64,000 bases of DNA from Scybalosoma faecavium (GCA_018716135.1 DVKG01000004.1:36958-100957); one strand, 5' to 3'. Counted from the first letter of the stretch, positions 35,535-44,931 are shown. The notes: generated from the letters alone by a model not told the origin. Numbers and translations: made by a program.

Positions 35535-35936
35535 ATGAGCGATTTGGTAACTCAGCAGACAGAACTCAACGGTACAATCACTTTTGCAAATGATGTAATA
35601 GCGACGATAGCAGCTATAGCAGCATGCGACATTGAGGGCGTGGCGGGTATGTGCGGCGGCTTCAAGGACGGCATAGCAAAAATGCTCGGCAGAAAAAATA
35701 TCCGCCAGGGCGTTGAAGTAAAGGTTGACGAAGAACAGAGCGTTACGGTAAACGTAGAGATCATCATGGAGTATGGCGTAAGCGCGCCTGATATGTGCGC
35801 TAAAATGCGCGAGAGCGTAATGAATGCCATAACGACTATGACAGGACTCGCTGTAAAAGAAGTGAATATCGCTATAGAGGGCGTGCGCTTTAAGGATGTA
35901 GCTCCTGTGATCGAAGAGGCGGACGAAGCAGAATAA
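35535..35936 (+). CDS. Asp23/Gls24 family envelope stress protein
   Basis: A 133-residue cytoplasmic protein with the Asp23 domain across its length (NDVIATIAAIAACDIEGVAGM near the start, then EYGVSAPDMCAKMRESV). Such proteins coat the membrane inner face and are held there by AmaP, encoded next. The ATG follows TTGGAGGTAAAAATT; an upstream TTG in frame overlaps that site and is rejected. Confidence 0.92.
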   Translation: MSDLVTQQTELNGTITFANDVIATIAAIAACDIEGVAGMCGGFKDGIAKMLGRKNIRQGVEVKVDEEQSVTVNVEIIMEYGVSAPDMCAKMRESVMNAITTMTGLAVKEVNIAIEGVRFKDVAPVIEEADEAE

Positions 35937-36020
35937 TTAGCCTCTGCATGAGCCGGAGAGAGCTTGGCTCTCCCCTCCGGCTCGAAGGTGCGGTTTAAGC
36001 TGAAATACGGAGGTTTTTCC

Positions 36021-36584
36021 ATGAAAATGGGCGTAGGGACGAGGATATTGTTTACCCTCGTCATGTTGTTTATCATTTTTGTTTCGCTTGTGATTATAGG
36101 TGTGTCGTTTGGGCTTATTCCTGCCGAATCTGCGCAGGAGCTTGCCAATGGATTGTTGTATACGGACTATAAATACATCTGGGCGGGAGCGTCCGTACTG
36201 CTCATAGTCATCTGTGCGCCGATGATATTTTTCGGCACGCGAAAGAGCGGCGGCGAAGCTCCAGCTTCGTTTGTGAATCAGAAGAGCGTGACGCTGCTCG
36301 AGACGGCAGACGGGAGCGTATCTATAACCGTCAGCGCGCTGACAGAGCTTGCCAGACGTTATCTTGCTTCGGTAGCGGGGCTTATGTCTTATGAAGTATA
36401 TGTTTCCGTGAACGAAGAGCGCACCATAAATTTAAAAGTCAGCGTGACTTTCAGACCTGAGATAGTCATACCGGAGGTGACCGCCAACATCTCCAAGGGC
36501 TTGACAGAATACATAAATCTCTATTCCGGCATACTCGTCAGCGAAGTAGCTATAGACGTGCTGCCTACTAAGCCTGCTAAATGA
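36021..36584 (+). CDS. amaP: Alkaline shock response membrane anchor AmaP
   Basis: A 187-residue protein with two N-terminal spans (about 8-30 and 52-72) and a C-terminal Asp23-like domain (SVTLLETADGSVSITVSALTEL). It tethers Asp23-family proteins to the membrane. The ATG at 36021 is preceded by ACGGAGGTTTTTCC; the 19 codons upstream in frame have no site. Confidence 0.88.
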   Translation: MKMGVGTRILFTLVMLFIIFVSLVIIGVSFGLIPAESAQELANGLLYTDYKYIWAGASVLLIVICAPMIFFGTRKSGGEAPASFVNQKSVTLLETADGSVSITVSALTELARRYLASVAGLMSYEVYVSVNEERTINLKVSVTFRPEIVIPEVTANISKGLTEYINLYSGILVSEVAIDVLPTKPAK

Positions 36585-36603
36585 TACAGTGAGGCGTTAA
36601 AAT

Positions 36604-36825
36604 ATGCAGTCTTTTAAAGAATGGGCGGCGGCTAACAAAGGTGTGCTGATAGGCGCCGGCATAGGCTTGATATTGGCGGTGATGATGCTGGTGTTTGGGT
36701 TTTTCCCGACCTTGCTCATAGCCTTTTTTGTGGGCGTGGGCGCAGCTTTGGGCGCGATGCCGCAGGTGCGGGCGGCGCTGAAGCTTTGGGCGTCAGGTTT
36801 AATAGAAAGGTTTTTCAAAAATTAG
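36604..36825 (+). CDS. DUF2273 small membrane protein
   Basis: A 73-residue protein with two spans separated by a short GFFPTLL turn and an ending rich in basic residues. DUF2273 proteins regularly accompany Asp23 and AmaP genes, and this one starts 19 bases after amaP. The role is unknown but surely linked to envelope stress. Confidence 0.88.
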   Translation: MQSFKEWAAANKGVLIGAGIGLILAVMMLVFGFFPTLLIAFFVGVGAALGAMPQVRAALKLWASGLIERFFKN

Positions 36826-36891
36826 TCGGCTGTTGGCGGGGGCAGATTTTTAGCTGTGCCTGCTTGAGCTATTTATAGAAGGAGAAGGTAT

Positions 36892-37398
36892 ATGAGCAAA
36901 AAGCTGGCCAGAGAGGCGGCTATGAGTTTGCTTTACGAATTGGAAGTGGGCGGAGGCTCAGAGGAGACGCTGATCCAGATGGGCGATGTGCTCAACTTTG
37001 AAAAAGTAGAAAAGCATAAAAAATACATAAATGAAGTAGTCGAGACGTTCAAGGCGCATAAAGAGGGCGTGGATTCGCTGATAAGCGGGCATACGCGCTC
37101 GTGGAAGCTTGAGCGTCTTTCGCGAGTTGATTTGTCTATACTGCGCCTCGCTGTGGTAGAGATGGTGTTTATGGGAACGCCGGTCGCGGTGATAATAAAC
37201 GAGAGTATAGAGCTGGCCCGCGCATACTCGCTGGACAAGTCTCCGTCGTTTGTAAACGGAGTTTTGGGCGGGATAGCTCAGGAGCTTGAAAAAGGCGAAG
37301 ATGAGCTGCGCGCGAAGATAATATCTTATGGGGAAGTTAAAGAAAATGAGGAAAATACGGAGGATGAGACCGAAAAAGGGTTTTGCGGATTAGCATGA
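36892..37398 (+). CDS. nusB: Transcription antitermination factor NusB
   Basis: A 168-residue all-helical RNA-binding protein acting with NusE/NusG in rRNA antitermination. Conserved features are AREAAMSLLYELE at the start, RSWKLERLSRVDLSILRLAVVE near 70-90, and TPVAVIINESIELARAYSLDKSPSFVNGVLG near 100-128. It is a little longer than usual because of an acidic C-tail. RBS AGAAGGAGAAGGTAT. Confidence 0.96.
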   Translation: MSKKLAREAAMSLLYELEVGGGSEETLIQMGDVLNFEKVEKHKKYINEVVETFKAHKEGVDSLISGHTRSWKLERLSRVDLSILRLAVVEMVFMGTPVAVIINESIELARAYSLDKSPSFVNGVLGGIAQELEKGEDELRAKIISYGEVKENEENTEDETEKGFCGLA

Positions 37399-38303
37399 TA
37401 TATTTGGGGATAGACACCAGTTGTTATACTACGTCTTTGGCGGCAGTGGATGAAGACGGCGTTATAGTTGCGGATAGGCGGATACCGCTGGAAGTAGAAC
37501 CGGGAAAGAAAGGCCTGCGTCAGTCGCATATGGTTTTTCAGCACATTAAAAACCTCGCGCAGATTGCGGAGAGCTTCCCCGGGAAAGTAGCTGCCGTGGC
37601 TGCAAGCGCAGCTCCCCGGCCTGCGGAAGATTCATATATGCCTGTTTTTGCCGTTTCCGAGTCTGCGGGAAAGCTGATGGCGGCTTCTGCCGGAGCGAAG
37701 TTTTATTCGCTGACTCATCAGCATGGGCACATCGGAGCGGCTCTTTTGGATAAACCTGAGATACCGGAGGGGGAGATGCTCGGGCTGCACCTTTCCGGAG
37801 GGACGACTGAGCTGCTGCGTATAGTAGTGTGCAGAGGAATAATACATGAAATAGAGACAATAGGCGGGACAAAGGATATATCGTGCGGTCAGCTTTTGGA
37901 CAGGACGGCGAATCATCTCGGGCTGCCGTTTCCGGGAGGGCCGGAGCTGGAGAAGATAGCGACGGTGCCGGAGCCCATGCGCGTCAGCGTGAGAGGAATG
38001 CGGTGTAATTTGTCAGGAGCAGAAACCGCGCTGAAAAAGCTGCGTATTTCCGGAATGCCGGAGGGCGTGGTCGCGGCTACGGCTCAAGAAGTAGTCAGAA
38101 ATACAGTGCTGGAGCTTATAGCGAATGCAAAGCATATAACGGGGATAAGGCGAGTGCTGCTTTTCGGAGGAGTGATACGTAATATGTATCTAAGAAAAAG
38201 TCTAAGAGATCCGGATATAATTTTTGCTGAGAAGCAGTACGCCAGCGACAACGCATGCGGATTGGCAGATCAAGCTGCGAAGCTGTTTAAATCGGGACTG
38301 TAA
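37395..38303 (+). CDS. TsaD/Kae1-family paralog (peptidase M22-like)
   Basis: A 302-residue ASKHA-fold protein related to TsaD, the tRNA threonylcarbamoyladenosine transferase. MIYLGIDTSCYTTSLA at the start and the metal-binding HQHGHIGA near 115 are present, with GLHLSGGTTELL, but the protein is shorter and more divergent than true TsaD. Clostridia often carry this paralog after nusB; its function is unknown. The ATG overlaps the nusB stop as ATGA, giving translational coupling. Confidence 0.85.
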   Translation: MIYLGIDTSCYTTSLAAVDEDGVIVADRRIPLEVEPGKKGLRQSHMVFQHIKNLAQIAESFPGKVAAVAASAAPRPAEDSYMPVFAVSESAGKLMAASAGAKFYSLTHQHGHIGAALLDKPEIPEGEMLGLHLSGGTTELLRIVVCRGIIHEIETIGGTKDISCGQLLDRTANHLGLPFPGGPELEKIATVPEPMRVSVRGMRCNLSGAETALKKLRISGMPEGVVAATAQEVVRNTVLELIANAKHITGIRRVLLFGGVIRNMYLRKSLRDPDIIFAEKQYASDNACGLADQAAKLFKSGL

Positions 38304-38432
38304 TGAATGCAATCCTGCGCCGGACGCCTGCGGCGCGCGGTTAAAAAAGTATTCATGTATTTTAAATTACTTTAAATTTAGTATAGATTGTAAGCGGATA
38401 AATAATTAAGTTTAATCCTAAGGAGAACGAAC

Positions 38433-39278
38433 TTGAACATAATAGACGGTAAGAAGCTGGCAGAGCGTCTGCGCTCTGAAATGGCGGCAGAAGTAAGTGA
38501 GATGAAGAAGCATGGCACGGAAGTGACGCTCGCGGTCGTACTTGTGGGGGACGATCCGGCGAGCGCAGTATACGTTAGAAATAAAGAACGCGCCTGCGAA
38601 AAAGTTGGCATTCGCTCTTTGGCGTTTAAGCTCGGGTCGAGCACAACGCAGGAGGAGCTGAACACTCTCGTTCGTGAACTCAACGGCAGAGAGGATGTGC
38701 ATGGGATACTTGTGCAGTTCCCCCTTCCGCCTCATCTGAGTCAGACAGAGGTGCTTTCGCTTATAGACCCCCGCAAGGACGTAGACGGACTTACATTGCA
38801 AAATCTCGGCGCGCTTATGGCCGGAGAGAGCGGACACGTGAGCTGCACGCCTCTGGGAATAATAGAGCTGATAAAGAGCACCGGGACGCAAATCGCCGGG
38901 AAGCGCGCGGTTGTCCTCGGCAGGAGCAGGCTGGTGGGGAAGCCCGTGGCGCAGCTGTTGCTCGCTGAGAATGCGACGGTTACGATGTGCCACTCGCGCA
39001 CACAGAATCTTGCGGAGGTGTGCGCCGAGGCCGATATTCTCGTTGTGGCGATGGGCAGAGAGGAATATGTCTCGGCGGATTTCATTAAAGAAGGGGCGGT
39101 AGTAATAGACGTCGGCATAAATCGAACGGAGAACGGATTAAAAGGCGATGTGGATTTTGACTCGGCGTCGAAAAAGGCGGGGTATATTACACCTGTGCCG
39201 GGAGGCGTAGGCCCGATGACGATAACTATGCTTCTCAGCAATACTATAGACGCGGCTAAGAAGTTCACGGCGGGCTGA
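38433..39278 (+). CDS. folD: Bifunctional methylenetetrahydrofolate dehydrogenase/cyclohydrolase FolD
   Basis: A 281-residue enzyme of one-carbon metabolism interconverting methylene-, methenyl- and formyl-THF. The catalytic Lys is in YVRNKERACEKVGI near 49-60, QFPLPPHL lies near 95, GRSRLVGKPVAQ near 165 (NADP loop) and TPVPGGVGPMT near 255. The start is TTG, supported by AAGGAGAACGAAC. It stands where xseA/xseB often stand between nusB and ispA. Confidence 0.97.
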   Translation: MNIIDGKKLAERLRSEMAAEVSEMKKHGTEVTLAVVLVGDDPASAVYVRNKERACEKVGIRSLAFKLGSSTTQEELNTLVRELNGREDVHGILVQFPLPPHLSQTEVLSLIDPRKDVDGLTLQNLGALMAGESGHVSCTPLGIIELIKSTGTQIAGKRAVVLGRSRLVGKPVAQLLLAENATVTMCHSRTQNLAEVCAEADILVVAMGREEYVSADFIKEGAVVIDVGINRTENGLKGDVDFDSASKKAGYITPVPGGVGPMTITMLLSNTIDAAKKFTAG

Positions 39279-39283
39279 AAATC

Positions 39284-40141
39284 ATGAAATATATCAAAGA
39301 GATAGACGCCAGACTCAGCGAGCTGCTGACGGAGAGAGAGCCGAGGCTGCTGTTCAGGTCTATGCGGTACAGCGTTATGGCCGGGGGCAAGAGACTTCGC
39401 CCCGCTCTGTGCATGATGGCGGCGGAGATCGCAGGGGCGGATATGAATGAGGCTCTGGACGTAGCGTGCGCGATAGAAATGATACACACATACTCCCTCA
39501 TCCACGATGATCTGCCCGCGCTGGATAACGATTCTCTGCGCAGAGGAAGAGCGACGAGCCATATGGTGTTCGGCGAGGCTCAGGCAATACTCGCGGGCGA
39601 CGGCCTGCTTTCATTTGCTTTCGAACTCATGCTGGACAATGCGTCTAAATATCCTCAGCATTTTGACAGACATATAAAAGCTATGAGATATATAGCGAAC
39701 GCGGCGGGCGTAAACGGCATGGTCGCGGGTCAGGTTGTAGATGTAGAGCTTTCCGGCGAAGAGGCGAACATGTCTCAGCTGGAATACATTTATCTTAACA
39801 AGACGGCCGCGATGATACGCGGGAGCCTTCTCGCCGGTCTTTCGCTCGGGGAATATACTCCGGAGGAAGAAAAAGGCATGTCCGATTTCGGCAGGAGACT
39901 GGGCGTTTCGTTCCAGATAATCGACGACGTTCTGGACGTGGAAGGCGGGGACACGGGAAAAACCCCGGGCAGAGACGCCGCCGCGGGAAAGACGACGTTT
40001 GCGTCGCTTTTCGGAGTGGACGGCGGGAGAACAAAGGCGCGTGAGGTATATGCTCAAGGCGAGAGCGCGCTGAGCGTTTTCGGAGACAGAGCGTCTGAGC
40101 TGCTTTCCGTATGCGGCGAGCTGCTGACGAGAAAAAAATAA
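39284..40141 (+). CDS. ispA: Polyprenyl (farnesyl/geranylgeranyl) diphosphate synthase
   Basis: A 285-residue class I trans-prenyltransferase. The first Asp-rich motif is HDDLPALDND near 73, the second DDVLDVEGG near 213, and GGKRLRP lies near 30. It extends isopentenyl diphosphate chains for quinones and undecaprenyl carrier. It starts five bases after folD and the pathway continues with ispH three genes downstream. Confidence 0.95.
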   Translation: MKYIKEIDARLSELLTEREPRLLFRSMRYSVMAGGKRLRPALCMMAAEIAGADMNEALDVACAIEMIHTYSLIHDDLPALDNDSLRRGRATSHMVFGEAQAILAGDGLLSFAFELMLDNASKYPQHFDRHIKAMRYIANAAGVNGMVAGQVVDVELSGEEANMSQLEYIYLNKTAAMIRGSLLAGLSLGEYTPEEEKGMSDFGRRLGVSFQIIDDVLDVEGGDTGKTPGRDAAAGKTTFASLFGVDGGRTKAREVYAQGESALSVFGDRASELLSVCGELLTRKK

Positions 40142-40166
40142 TACGGGGATACGTCGGAGGAAGAGT

Positions 40167-40817
40167 ATGCTTAAAATTGCTATAGACGGACCTGCAGGCG
40201 CGGGCAAGAGTACCGTGGCGAAGCTGCTGGCTAAAGAGCTGGATATAAACTATATGGATACGGGCGCTATGTATCGAGCGGCCGCGTATTATATGCTCGG
40301 CAGGGGGATAGAACCTGCAGACAGAGAGAGTGTGAGCGCCGCCCTTGCAGATATGAACATGGAGATTGTCTACGACAAGGGAGAACAGCATGTGCTGATA
40401 AACGGCGTCGACGTTACGCCATATCTGCGCACGAATGAAATATCTTCCGCCGCAAGTGCGATCGCAGCCGTTCCCGAGCTGCGCGGTGTGCTGACAAAAA
40501 TACAGCGCGATACGGCTGAAAAATTTGATATAGTTATGGACGGCAGAGATATAGGAACGTGCGTCCTGCCGAATGCGGACGTAAAGGTGTTTATTACGGC
40601 GAGCTCGAGAGAGCGCGCGCGCAGAAGATTGAAGGATCTGGGCGAAGGCTCTCTGGACGAGATAGAGGCGCAGATAATACAGCGCGACAAAAACGATTCC
40701 AGCCGGGAGACGGCTCCTTTGAAGCAGGCTGACGACGCTGAGTTTATAGATACGACTGACATGAGCATAGAGCAGGTGCTTCAAAAACTGATAGACTGCG
40801 TAAGGGCGGTACAATGA
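40167..40817 (+). CDS. cmk: Cytidylate kinase
   Basis: A 216-residue enzyme phosphorylating CMP and dCMP. P-loop GPAGAGKST near 8, MDTGAMYRA near 34, DGRDIGTCVLPNA near 128 and the Arg-rich lid RERARRRLKDLG near 152 are all standard. RBS GGAGGAAGAGT. Cmk, PlsC and IspH-S1 are a common Clostridia gene string. Confidence 0.97.
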   Translation: MLKIAIDGPAGAGKSTVAKLLAKELDINYMDTGAMYRAAAYYMLGRGIEPADRESVSAALADMNMEIVYDKGEQHVLINGVDVTPYLRTNEISSAASAIAAVPELRGVLTKIQRDTAEKFDIVMDGRDIGTCVLPNADVKVFITASSRERARRRLKDLGEGSLDEIEAQIIQRDKNDSSRETAPLKQADDAEFIDTTDMSIEQVLQKLIDCVRAVQ

Positions 40818-40818
40818 A

Positions 40819-41415
40819 TTGATCTACAGAATACTGCGGGCGATAGTAAAGCCTATATTTTGTCTGCTGTACAGAGTCAAAATAGACGGTGCGGAAAACG
40901 GAAAAATAGACGGCAGGACTATGGTGATAGCAAACCATAAGAGCAACTGCGATCCGATATTGATGCATTTGCTGTTTAAGCCGAAGATACGCCTGATGGC
41001 AAAAAAAGAACTGTTTAAAAATAGATTTTTCGGCGCCGTTCTCCGTGCGTTTGGCGCATTTCCCGTGAGCCGCGGCGAATCAGACGCAGCCGCCGTTTCA
41101 AATGCGATGAAAATGGTCGCGGACGGAGAGCTGGTAGGGATATTCCCGGAGGGCACCAGAATAAAAGGGGACGCTCTGGGCAAATTCCAGCCCGGCGTAG
41201 CCATGATGGCTATGAGATCCAAGGCGGCGATAATCCCTGTGTATATAGACAGAAAGCTCAAGCTGTTTCGGAGGACGCATGTTACAATAGGCACTCCGAT
41301 AGATCTTTCGGCGAGAGTGGATAAAACGTCTAAAATACATGACAGAATAAAGCAGGGGACAGAAATACTTGAAAGTGAAATGCAGTATTTGCAGGAGCGG
41401 ACGGCGAATAAATGA
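40819..41415 (+). CDS. plsC: 1-acyl-sn-glycerol-3-phosphate acyltransferase PlsC
   Basis: A 198-residue membrane-associated acyltransferase making phosphatidic acid. The catalytic NHKSNCD (HX4D) is near 39 and FPEGTR near 108. The likely start is TTG at 40819, one base after the cmk stop; no ATG lies near the expected N-terminus. It overlaps the next gene by four bases (ATGA). Confidence 0.92.
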   Translation: MIYRILRAIVKPIFCLLYRVKIDGAENGKIDGRTMVIANHKSNCDPILMHLLFKPKIRLMAKKELFKNRFFGAVLRAFGAFPVSRGESDAAAVSNAMKMVADGELVGIFPEGTRIKGDALGKFQPGVAMMAMRSKAAIIPVYIDRKLKLFRRTHVTIGTPIDLSARVDKTSKIHDRIKQGTEILESEMQYLQERTANK

Positions 41416-43718
41416 AGATAATAGTGGCGAAGAATGCGGGCTTTTGCTTCGGGGTTAAGCGCGCGGTCAGCAGTACGCTCGAGCTGGCGAGGCAGAAAAA
41501 GAAACCCTACACGCTCGGAGAGCTTATACACAACAAGAACGTGACGTCTTATCTTGAAAAAAACGGCGTTTGCAGCGCGGAGGATATAGACGACGTGCCT
41601 CTCTCGGGTACGGTAGTGATAAGGTCGCACGGAACGACTCCGGAATGCTGCGAAAAGCTCAAAACGCAGAATCGGGAATATTGCGATATGACATGTCCGT
41701 TTGTATCCAGAGTGCATAAAAAAGTGTTTGACGCACGGGGAAAATACGGCATAACGCTCATAGCCGGCGACAGCGGTCATCCTGAAGTTATAGCTACTAA
41801 GGGCTGGGCCGGTGAGAACAGCATGGTGCTCTCAGGGGCGGACGATGCGCAAAATATACCTAAGGCGGAAAGCGCGCTGCTGGTGGCGCAGACAACGATA
41901 ACGCGGTCGCTTCTGGACGAGATATACACTGCTGTGAAAGAACGCATACCGCAGGTCGAGCTTTTTGACAGCATATGCGAGACTACATATGCCAGACAGA
42001 GCGAAGCGAGAGAGCTGGCGGAAAAAGCTGATGCGATGATAGTCATAGGTGACAAAAACAGTTCAAATACAAGAAAACTATATGAGATTTCGAAAAAAAT
42101 CTGTAAACAGACTCAATATGTTGAGCAGGCGTCGCAATTAGCTATTGAAATGTTGCAAAAGTGTGATATAATAGGTATTGTTGCCGGTGCTTCAACACCG
42201 GATTGGATAATTTGGGAGGTAAAGACACGAATGAGCGAACTCGAAAATGTGCAGGTTGCTGAAGAAGTAACCGAAGCGGCTCAGCCCGAGGTGGCGGCTG
42301 AGGAGGCGGCGCAGGCTGCAACCGAAACCACCGAAAAACCAGAGGAGGCTACTGCTACTGCAACGGATGCACCGGCAGATGATGCTGCTGCGGCGGCAGA
42401 GGCTGCGACTGAACCCGCCGACGAAAGCGAAGACTTTCTTGCGGAGCTGGAGAAGACCTTTGTAAGAATCAGAAGAGGCCAGTTCGTAAAAGGCGTAGTG
42501 GTTCAGGTATCGGACGACGAGGTTTGTGTAAACATTGGCTACAAGTCCGACGGTATCCTTCGTAAGGAGGATCTCACAGCGGACGGCAATGTTTCTCCCG
42601 CTGAGATGTTTAAGACAGGCGATGAGGTTGAGGCTGAAGTCGTTGCGCTGAACGACGGCGAAGGCAATGTTCGTCTTTCCAGAAGAAAGATCGAAAGCCA
42701 GATGAAGTGGAAGGCGCTGCTTGAGAACCTCGACGAGGAGCAGGTTTTCCAGGTAAAAGTACAGAAGGTTATAAAAGGCGGCGTGCTTACTAAGCTCGAA
42801 GGCTATGACGCATTCATACCCGCTTCTCAGCTTTCTCTCAAGTATGTGGAAGATCTTAGCGTTTTCGTAGGTCAGACACTGGACGTGAAGATTATAGACA
42901 CAGACAAGCGTCAGAAGCGCTTTGTACTTTCTCACAAAGAAGTGCTGAAAAAGCAGGCTGAGGAGCGCGAGAAGGAGATTTTTGAATCCTTCGAGAAGGG
43001 CGCGGTTATCAAAGGCACGGTTAAACGTCTCACAGATTTCGGCGCGTTTGTAGATGTAGGCGGCGTAGACGGTCTGCTGCATATTACAGATATAAGCTGG
43101 GTACGCATCAAGCACCCGCGCGACGTTCTCTCTGAGAATCAGGAGATCGAAGTTAAGATTCTGAACGTAGACCCCGAGAAGAAGAAAATTTCCCTCGGTT
43201 ATAAGCAGCTCCAGCCCAAGCCCTGGGATCTGGCGGCTGAGAAGTATATCGTAGGGGAAGAGGTAACGGGCAAGGTAGTACGCATCGCTCCGTTTGGCGC
43301 ATTCGTAGAGCTCGAGCCTTCTATCGACGGTCTGGTTCACATATCTCAGGTTGCTAACCGCAGAATTGAAAAGGTTGAGGATGTTCTCAGCCTCGGTCAG
43401 GAAATTACGGCTAAGATTCTCGAAGTCAATCCCGAGAAAAAGCGTATAAGTCTTTCCATACGTGCTCTGCTCGCACCCGAGCCGAAGCAGGAGAGAGAGT
43501 ACGCTCCCAGAGAGAGAAGCGAGAGATTCGAACGCGCTGAGAGAAGCGAGCGTTCTGACAGACCGAGAAACGACTATAACCGTCGCGATCGCGATCAGGG
43601 CGAGCGCAGAGAGTACAGACGTGAGCGCGAAGAGCGCATCAGCTATGTACTGCCTCCCGAGGAGAAGGCTATAACATCTCTGGCTGACCTGTTCAAGGAC
43701 GTCAAGTTTGACGATTAA
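41412..43718 (+). CDS. ispH: Fusion of IspH (HMBPP reductase) and ribosomal protein S1
   Basis: A 768-residue two-enzyme chain. Residues 1-278 are IspH/LytB, the last step of the MEP isoprenoid pathway, with the three 4Fe-4S cysteines in GFCFGVKRA near 12, CDMTCPF near 97 and DSICETTYARQSEA near 191. An Ala/Glu/Thr/Pro-rich linker (about 285-340) leads to four S1 RNA-binding repeats (345-690), then an Arg/Glu-rich disordered tail. The fusion is known in Clostridia. An internal promoter and ribosome-binding site ahead of codon 274 could give free S1 as well. Confidence 0.95.
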   Translation: MKIIVAKNAGFCFGVKRAVSSTLELARQKKKPYTLGELIHNKNVTSYLEKNGVCSAEDIDDVPLSGTVVIRSHGTTPECCEKLKTQNREYCDMTCPFVSRVHKKVFDARGKYGITLIAGDSGHPEVIATKGWAGENSMVLSGADDAQNIPKAESALLVAQTTITRSLLDEIYTAVKERIPQVELFDSICETTYARQSEARELAEKADAMIVIGDKNSSNTRKLYEISKKICKQTQYVEQASQLAIEMLQKCDIIGIVAGASTPDWIIWEVKTRMSELENVQVAEEVTEAAQPEVAAEEAAQAATETTEKPEEATATATDAPADDAAAAAEAATEPADESEDFLAELEKTFVRIRRGQFVKGVVVQVSDDEVCVNIGYKSDGILRKEDLTADGNVSPAEMFKTGDEVEAEVVALNDGEGNVRLSRRKIESQMKWKALLENLDEEQVFQVKVQKVIKGGVLTKLEGYDAFIPASQLSLKYVEDLSVFVGQTLDVKIIDTDKRQKRFVLSHKEVLKKQAEEREKEIFESFEKGAVIKGTVKRLTDFGAFVDVGGVDGLLHITDISWVRIKHPRDVLSENQEIEVKILNVDPEKKKISLGYKQLQPKPWDLAAEKYIVGEEVTGKVVRIAPFGAFVELEPSIDGLVHISQVANRRIEKVEDVLSLGQEITAKILEVNPEKKRISLSIRALLAPEPKQEREYAPRERSERFERAERSERSDRPRNDYNRRDRDQGERREYRREREERISYVLPPEEKAITSLADLFKDVKFDD
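42145..42172 (+). promoter_or_regulatory. Candidate internal promoter for free S1
   Basis: TTGAAA (42145-42150), 16 bases, TATAAT (42167-42172), preceded by TG as in extended -10 promoters. It lies in the last IspH codons. A CCGGTG/CACCGG hairpin (42184-42201) and GGGAGGT (42214-42220) precede an in-frame ATG at 42231 that begins MSELENVQ, at the IspH/linker junction. Confidence 0.55.
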
Positions 43719-43734
43719 TTTTATTGATAAACTC

Positions 43735-43767
43735 AAGACGGCAGGGCTTTGCTCTGTCGTCTTTTTT
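43735..43767 (+). terminator. Terminator of the ispH-rpsA operon
   Basis: AAGACGGCAGGGC pairs with GCTCTGTCGTCTT, then TTTTT. Confidence 0.9.
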
Positions 43768-43814
43768 ATAGTAAAGATAGCAAAACATATCTGAATCATT
43801 TTGGAGGAACGGAT

Positions 43815-44774
43815 ATGAAACGCCTGTTGTATATTATACCTTGTATATTGCTGCTGCTCAGCTGCTGTGCCTCACCTGCGCAATCGCAGGCTAATGAGGA
43901 CGATGACGCAGCTCCGCAGCTCATAGGGCTGAGCCTGGGTGCGGACGGCGCATTCGCAGAGAGTTTTGCCAAAGAGGCGGAAGCTGTCGCTTCTGCGTCA
44001 GGGTATGAGCTAAAAGTTGAAAGCTGTACGAATGCGTCTGAGCAAAGTGCGGATATAGAAGATATGCTCAAAAACGGAATAAGCGCTTTGATAGTCTATC
44101 CGAGCAGTCAGGATGGGCTTAGCTATGCTTTGGACGAGTGTGATCTCGCCGGAGTAGGCGTGGTTAATGTGATGCTTCCGGCGGGCGGAGTCGCCAAATC
44201 GCTGATTTGTCCCGACTATTCTGCGATAGGAGAGCAGGCGGCGAACTTGGCAAAGCAGGCGATGACAGACAGAGGCTTCGAAAATGCGGACACATATTTA
44301 CTTAAAGAAGAGCCGGATAGCTTCACCATGCAGCTGATTCAAGACGGATTTGTTAAGCAGGCGGCGAACCATGACGGCGTTTCTGCGATAGATGCGGTTC
44401 ATTTTTCGTCAGAAATTAACGGGCTGGACGGAATAAATGCGGATTCGTTAGCAGAAGCTGACGTCTTGTTAGCCTGCAATACGGAGCTTGCGGCAGCGGC
44501 TGCGGATAGGATAACAGACGATCATCCCGCGGTGATAGCTGTTTCAGGAGATATGGATATCATAGCTCGGATACAGTCCGGCGACATATATGCAGCAATT
44601 TACTGCGACCCGGCGGAGCTGGCGCAAAAGGCCGTGAGCGATGCTCTCGCTCTCGCGCAGGACCCGAATGCGGATGTCGCAGAGTATACAGAGTTGTCCA
44701 CGGATATTGCAAATGAGCTGAATATAAGTGAAATTTTATCACAAAGCACAGATTATGCAAAAATAGTAAAATGA
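43815..44774 (+). CDS. RbsB-like substrate-binding lipoprotein
   Basis: A 319-residue periplasmic-binding-protein type 1 fold (sugar-binding family), exported with a lipobox near residue 16-18 (LLSCC). Phrases such as NGISALIVYPSSQDGL and GVGVVNVMLPAG match RbsB-type proteins. No permease or ATPase genes are adjacent, so it may be an orphan sensor or share a transporter encoded elsewhere. The ATG follows TTGGAGGAACGGAT. The 215-base AT-rich gap after it holds only the nfn promoter. Confidence 0.8.
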   Translation: MKRLLYIIPCILLLLSCCASPAQSQANEDDDAAPQLIGLSLGADGAFAESFAKEAEAVASASGYELKVESCTNASEQSADIEDMLKNGISALIVYPSSQDGLSYALDECDLAGVGVVNVMLPAGGVAKSLICPDYSAIGEQAANLAKQAMTDRGFENADTYLLKEEPDSFTMQLIQDGFVKQAANHDGVSAIDAVHFSSEINGLDGINADSLAEADVLLACNTELAAAAADRITDDHPAVIAVSGDMDIIARIQSGDIYAAIYCDPAELAQKAVSDALALAQDPNADVAEYTELSTDIANELNISEILSQSTDYAKIVK

Positions 44775-44902
44775 TAAATTATTAGGATATTCAAAAAATA
44801 ACATCATTAGAAAATATTAGTATAAAATAACATATATTACAATATTTTTACATTCGGAACGGTTTTTCTAGTAAAAATTATCGTTTTAGCATAAAAAAGC
44901 TA

Positions 44903-44931
44903 TTGTAATTTACACAGGAATTATCTATAAT
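44903..44931 (+). promoter_or_regulatory. Promoter of nfnAB
   Basis: TTGTAA (44903-44908), 17 bases, TATAAT (44926-44931); the start of transcription is about 50 bases before the nfnA ATG. Confidence 0.8.

Noticed and set aside
42192..43799. 535-codon minus-strand frame opposite the S1 part of the fusion
   Set aside because: Antisense shadow of the S1 repeats; composition not protein-like.
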